Source of the DNA: Bacteroidota bacterium
GTDB taxonomy: Bacteria; Bacteroidota; Bacteroidia; UKL13-3
Reading direction: 5' to 3'
Assembly (NCBI GenBank): GCA_027484685.1
Contig: JAIXSO010000062.1
Location: 1-64,000 of the forward strand
DNA length: 64,000 nt
Position 1 is the stretch's first letter; the number at the start of each line of letters is the position of its first letter. Below are positions 59,823 through 64,000 of the stretch, one piece after another. The notes beneath the pieces were generated by a model. It did no database searches. It was not told where the DNA came from and worked only from the letters and a program-made list of their open reading frames with translations. The translations under genes were made by a program, and so were the position numbers.

Positions 59823-61661
59823 ATGATGAATGATAATTTTAAAAAAATTGAAGAACTTTTAGGTTACAATTTTAAAATTGACTCGTATCAACGTGGTTAT
59901 AGGTGGGACACTTCACAAGTATTTAGTTTGCTAAATGATATACAAGAATTTAAACTTGAATATCAGTCTTTTTATTGTTTACAACCATTGGTTGTTAAAA
60001 AGCTTGATGAAATTACTTTTGAACTTATTGATGGTCAACAAAGAATGACAACTATTTTTCTGATACTCATGTTTTTTAATTCAAATAGGTTTCAACTTTT
60101 ATATTCTACAAGAAATACAGAAGAAAACGGGATTAATTCTTTTTTAGAAAGCATAGTTAATTTATCTATTCCTAATTTTCAATTATCTGAGGAAATAGAA
60201 GATTTTACTCAAGTTGATACTGAAATTTCGGTGCATTGGAAAGAGCTCATTACTAATAATGATTCCATAATTAACAGTGTTGATAATTTCTATTTTTACA
60301 GAAGTTATTGTGTTATTACAAATTGGTTCAATCATTTTGATAAAATATCTAAAGATGAATTTTTACGCAAATTATTGACGCATACAAGGCTGATATGGTA
60401 TGTTGAAAATGAAGATTCATCAGATAAAAAAATAATAAAAAAATTTATTGACTTTAACGATGGGAAAATTGAACTTGAGCAAGCTGAATTAATAAAAGCA
60501 CTATTTGTACTTGATATAATTCAAACTCCAAATATAATGCAACGACAATATGAAGAAAATAAGTTTGCCGATGATTGGAATTTGATAGAACATCAAATGA
60601 GTGATAAAAAGTTTTGGCAATTTATTTCTAACAATAAAAACGATATAAATGTTGCCAATAAAATTAACTTGTTGTTTCAACTATACAATGGATATGGTAA
60701 AGCAGAAGATCGATTTTATAATTATAGAAAATTTGAAAAATCTTTTAAAAACAAAACTGAATTAGATAGACCAAATTGGGATAACATCACAACTCAATAC
60801 AATAGTTTAGAGGAATGGTTTTTTGACAGAACTACATATCATTTAACAGGAGCAATTATTCACTTGACGAATTCTAATATTTCTAAAATACTTGAAATAG
60901 CAAAAAAAGCAGATAGCAAAATTGAATTTCGAAATATGTTAAAAGATATTTTAAAAAACTATTTTATGGAAAACAATAATTGGAAAAAAGAATACGATCC
61001 TCATACAATAAAATACAACGAAGGAGGAGTTTTTAAAATGTTGTTTCTATATAATATTGCACTTACGGAAATTGATGAGCCAGATTCCTTTTTTCCTTTT
61101 TATCGTTTTTACAACACCAATAATTGGAATATTGAACACATTTTAGCAAAGAATGATGATGGGTTAGATAAGCTCGAAGAATTTGGCAGTTTCTATGATG
61201 ATATTAAACATTTAATCAATGCATTAGCTGATGACGAAATTAGTAATGAAAATAGAGGAATACTCAGTAAATTATCAGATGATTTGTATACTTCAATTGA
61301 AGAGAAAAAGAAAGGGGAAAGCAAAAAGAAAATTAGGGAAATAAATGAAAAAATGAATGAATTTTTTAGCATTGATGATTTTAATAATTTGTGCCTTTTA
61401 GATCAATCAACAAATATTAAAGTAGGTAAAAAGCCTTTTCGTAGAAAGCGGGATATTGTTTTAAATTTAGATGAAGAAATAGAAATCAACAACGATGCTT
61501 TTATTCCAATTGGAACACAATATGTTTTTTCGAAAAAATCAACTCCTTCTAAATCATATCAAATTAATTATTGGAGTTTACTGGATAGAAATAATTACCA
61601 AAAAATAGTAATTAATACGATAAATGATTTTTTAAAACACGAAAAAAATGGAACTAACTAA
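59823..61661 (+). CDS. DUF262-DUF1524 (GmrSD-like) restriction-family protein
   Basis: A 612-residue protein. The N-terminal DUF262 domain has the ParB/GmrS-like nucleotide-site motifs DSYQRGYRW (near residue 20-27) and ELIDGQQRMTTIFLILMF (near 70-85). Residues ~400-470 resemble the HNH-type DUF1524 domain (NTNNWNIEHILAKNDDGLDK, with the conserved His). GmrSD proteins cut DNA with modified bases. The charged tail (EKKKGESKKKIREINEKMNE) is helical. It overlaps the next DUF262 gene by 14 bp. Other functions for DUF262 pairs are possible. Confidence 0.8.
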   Translation: MMNDNFKKIEELLGYNFKIDSYQRGYRWDTSQVFSLLNDIQEFKLEYQSFYCLQPLVVKKLDEITFELIDGQQRMTTIFLILMFFNSNRFQLLYSTRNTEENGINSFLESIVNLSIPNFQLSEEIEDFTQVDTEISVHWKELITNNDSIINSVDNFYFYRSYCVITNWFNHFDKISKDEFLRKLLTHTRLIWYVENEDSSDKKIIKKFIDFNDGKIELEQAELIKALFVLDIIQTPNIMQRQYEENKFADDWNLIEHQMSDKKFWQFISNNKNDINVANKINLLFQLYNGYGKAEDRFYNYRKFEKSFKNKTELDRPNWDNITTQYNSLEEWFFDRTTYHLTGAIIHLTNSNISKILEIAKKADSKIEFRNMLKDILKNYFMENNNWKKEYDPHTIKYNEGGVFKMLFLYNIALTEIDEPDSFFPFYRFYNTNNWNIEHILAKNDDGLDKLEEFGSFYDDIKHLINALADDEISNENRGILSKLSDDLYTSIEEKKKGESKKKIREINEKMNEFFSIDDFNNLCLLDQSTNIKVGKKPFRRKRDIVLNLDEEIEINNDAFIPIGTQYVFSKKSTPSKSYQINYWSLLDRNNYQKIVINTINDFLKHEKNGTN

Positions 61662-64000
61662 ATCTTTTTATGAAATTATAAGTAAATATATTATTGAGGT
61701 TCCAATAATACAGCGAGAATATGCTCAAGGTAGAAATACCGAAAAAGTAATATCTATCCGAAAAAGATTTGTAAATGATCTTGTAACAGCAATTTTAACT
61801 GATGATAAGATTCATCTAGGTTTTGTGTATGGAAAAATTGAAGGTAAAGAAAATATTAGACGAAAAATTTTAAATAAAGAGGCTGTATCATCAATACTTG
61901 ATGCTGTAAAATTTTATGCAAATAATTTTGACTTACGTATAACTGCAAATATTGAAGAAACCGAGAATGAAGTTAATAATGTAAATCTTTTGAAATTTAT
62001 TCCATTAGATGGACAACAGAGACTTACAACTTTATATATGCTCAATTGGTACTTATACTATAAAGGAGCTAAATCTCAAGACATTGAATGGTTAAATCAT
62101 TTTAAGTATTCAAATAGAAAGTCTTCTTTAGCATTTTGTAGAGAATTAGTTAATGAAAAAAATATTTCTATTTTAAAACAAAAACATTTAAAAAACAAAG
62201 AGACTAATATTAAGGAGTTAATTAGTAATTCTAGCTTTTTTTTAAAAAAATGGAATAAAGATGCCACTGTAAGTGGTATGCTTGAAATGTTGTTATCTAT
62301 TGAAATAGCTTTCGATTCAAATTTTGATTTCTCAAAAATTGATATTGAAAATCTGCCTTTTTCGTTCGATTTTATGGATTTAGATTCACTAAATCAAACA
62401 GATGAATTGTATGTAAAAATGAATTCAAGAGGCAAACAATTATCTGACTATGAACATTTCAAATCTTGGCTTCAAGAAAAGTACAGTGATAATTCTGATA
62501 AAGATTGGATGGATTCTTTTTGGTTAAAACTGGATACTGTTTGGTTAAATTACTTTTGGAGAAACATTGATACAGATTTCAATAATTTGGATAATTTTTA
62601 TTATCATTATATCAAGAATCTCGCCTTAATGCATTGTCTAGCAAACAATACAGAAATTCCTTTTGAAAAATTAAAGGGCATTTATAGTTTGATAAGAAAT
62701 ACAGAAGTATACGATAATCTAAAAGTATCATATATCTCTTTAGAAAATTATCTGATAAAATGGTGTAATAGCGAAAACGAAGAAAAAGAATTCTTTATGT
62801 TCAATATAGAAACATTGAAATTTATAGAAAAATCATTTGATTCATTAATTTATTTGGAGCAAAATGAAGTTCTTCAGAATCTGGATTTAAAACAGATAAT
62901 TTGTAAGCCATTTATTGAAAATCCCATTAATGATTTTTTCTTAAAAGCTAATCTTTTTACTCCGACATTATGGAATTCAAATTTTTATTATTCATTTATT
63001 ATTTTTATCAATGATAGAGAAAATGAAAATTTTACTGTTAATGCTATGAAAGAATGGTTAAGATTTACAAGAAATATTATTTATAATACTCAAATTCAAA
63101 GTCCTGAAAACTTCAATAATGCTTTAAAACAAATCAATAAATTATCATTATTTAAATTTAACATTTCTGATTCCATAATAAATAACAAAGTAGAGAATGT
63201 TTTTTTTGAAAATACTCAATTTGAAGAAGAGAAAGTAAAGTTGCAACTTCTAACTAATGAAGAATGGATAAAACCAATTTTTGAGGCAGAAAATCATACT
63301 TATTTTTATGGACAGATAAAGTTTCTATTAGATTTCTCAAAAGATGAATTTGGTAATTATAACGTTCAAAACTTTATAAAATATAGCAACAACATTTCAA
63401 AACTATATAAAAAAGAAATAAGAAAGTCCAATGAAAAAACCTTGGAACGGTTTTTACTTTGTGAAGACTTTTACCTACCTCATTATAAGTCAGATTATAT
63501 ATTCTGTAGCGCATCATCGGGGAATTTAAGAACTAAAAATGAAAATTGGCGTCAATTTTTCAAAGGAGATAAGGTTATAGCTTTAAAAAATGCTATTGAT
63601 AAATTAAATGGTCAAGAAATAAGTAATGAACTTTTAATAGACTATATTAACGAATACATAAAAAACAACAATTTAGGATCATCCAATTGGAAATATTTGT
63701 TTTTAAAGTATCCTCAAGCAATTAATTATTGTAAAGAAAGTGCTATTAGATGGATTTCTGATAATGATATTCGATTGTTGAAAGGGTTTCCAATAACTGC
63801 CTATCATTCTGAATTGAGGAGCTATTGTTTTTATTTACAACATAAGCACTCAGAATCCATAAATAAGGATGTAATTAGTCACTATAAATTTTCACCATTT
63901 ACAGAATTTCGGTTTTTCGAAGATAAAAACACGGAAGGTCATCCAGGTTTATATTTAAAAGGGTTTATTTATTTAAAAAAGGAATATAAGCTTGAGATAA
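61648..64000 (+). CDS. Second DUF262 protein (3' end cut by the window)
   Basis: The frame is open from ATG 61648 to the window end, at least 784 codons. The N-terminal DUF262 part shows IIEVPIIQREYAQGRNTEKV (residues ~15-35), FIPLDGQQRLTTLYMLNWYL (residues ~117-137) and YVKMNSRGKQLSDYEHFKSW. No DUF1524 segment is visible yet; the last 300 residues are a long helical, Asn- and Lys-rich region. It overlaps the upstream DUF262 gene by 14 bp, so both are translated from one message. It resembles hsd-linked DUF262 proteins such as RloF. Confidence 0.8.
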   Translation, partial: MELTKSFYEIISKYIIEVPIIQREYAQGRNTEKVISIRKRFVNDLVTAILTDDKIHLGFVYGKIEGKENIRRKILNKEAVSSILDAVKFYANNFDLRITANIEETENEVNNVNLLKFIPLDGQQRLTTLYMLNWYLYYKGAKSQDIEWLNHFKYSNRKSSLAFCRELVNEKNISILKQKHLKNKETNIKELISNSSFFLKKWNKDATVSGMLEMLLSIEIAFDSNFDFSKIDIENLPFSFDFMDLDSLNQTDELYVKMNSRGKQLSDYEHFKSWLQEKYSDNSDKDWMDSFWLKLDTVWLNYFWRNIDTDFNNLDNFYYHYIKNLALMHCLANNTEIPFEKLKGIYSLIRNTEVYDNLKVSYISLENYLIKWCNSENEEKEFFMFNIETLKFIEKSFDSLIYLEQNEVLQNLDLKQIICKPFIENPINDFFLKANLFTPTLWNSNFYYSFIIFINDRENENFTVNAMKEWLRFTRNIIYNTQIQSPENFNNALKQINKLSLFKFNISDSIINNKVENVFFENTQFEEEKVKLQLLTNEEWIKPIFEAENHTYFYGQIKFLLDFSKDEFGNYNVQNFIKYSNNISKLYKKEIRKSNEKTLERFLLCEDFYLPHYKSDYIFCSASSGNLRTKNENWRQFFKGDKVIALKNAIDKLNGQEISNELLIDYINEYIKNNNLGSSNWKYLFLKYPQAINYCKESAIRWISDNDIRLLKGFPITAYHSELRSYCFYLQHKHSESINKDVISHYKFSPFTEFRFFEDKNTEGHPGLYLKGFIYLKKEYKLEI

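Noticed and set aside
53064-64000. BREX, DISARM or another named multi-gene defence system
   Set aside because: None of the core genes (BrxC/PglZ, DrmA/B, and so on) are visible; only type I Mod/Spec, DUF1016, PLD-like, UDG-like and DUF262 genes are.

Overview
The window is a continuous stretch of an AT-rich genome of the phylum Bacteroidota. The evidence for this is a type IX secretion C-terminal sorting domain on the first protein, the Bacteroidota-type omega/Rpb6-like polymerase subunit beside bamD and coaBC, a DUF4835 (PorD-like) gene, DUF4159 and Omp28-like proteins, many lipoproteins with a short SC-type lipobox, and promoters of the TTTG-N19-TAnnTTTG type. I would not name a genus.

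Positions 1-49500 are mostly a housekeeping backbone of small, mixed-strand transcription units. They include a large secreted Ig-like protein (5' end outside the window), ppx, maf, a malate/lactate dehydrogenase, a BI-1 family membrane protein, queG, gmhB, a dolichol-phosphate-mannose-synthase-like transferase, nadC, xerD, rnhB, etfB-etfA, rlmD, folK, a photolyase with its usual small partners (TIGR03643 and DUF2256), a DUF4143 ATPase, a GH92 glycosidase, the bamD-rpoZ-coaBC-porD cluster, an NlpC/P60 peptidase, an amino-acid permease, metF, fbp, yraN, an HMG-CoA-lyase-like gene, rluF, mazG and rpsF-rpsR-rplI. Between them lie several families of short intergenic repeats, some forming strong inverted repeats, and one 62-64 bp terminator-bearing direct repeat that brackets a SdpI-family gene.

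A tRNA-Arg(TCT) gene at 49704-49777 marks the change to an accessory region that runs off the right end. It begins with a decayed thermonuclease pseudogene. A pair of orphan lipoprotein genes follows, embedded in clusters of the palindrome TGCGCA, then an arginyl-transferase-like gene. The rest is a restriction/defence block: hsdM, a YhcG/DUF1016 protein that has lost its nuclease domain in frame, hsdS, a REP-associated tyrosine transposase, an hsdS 3' fragment, a single-HKD phospholipase D-like protein, a uracil-DNA-glycosylase-like protein, another tiny hsdS 3' remnant, and two consecutive DUF262 proteins (the second cut by the window end). No hsdR is present in the window.

The most unusual feature is that the 3' end of hsdS occurs three times (57227-57314, 57948-58097, 59678-59716). 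Cargo genes lie between the copies, as if this coding end served repeatedly as a junction for gene insertion or recombination. Together with the nuclease-less DUF1016 protein, the PLD/UDG-like gene pair and the DUF262 pair, this is the best candidate for an undescribed arrangement. A defence role is an inference from neighbourhood and domains, not something the sequence proves.
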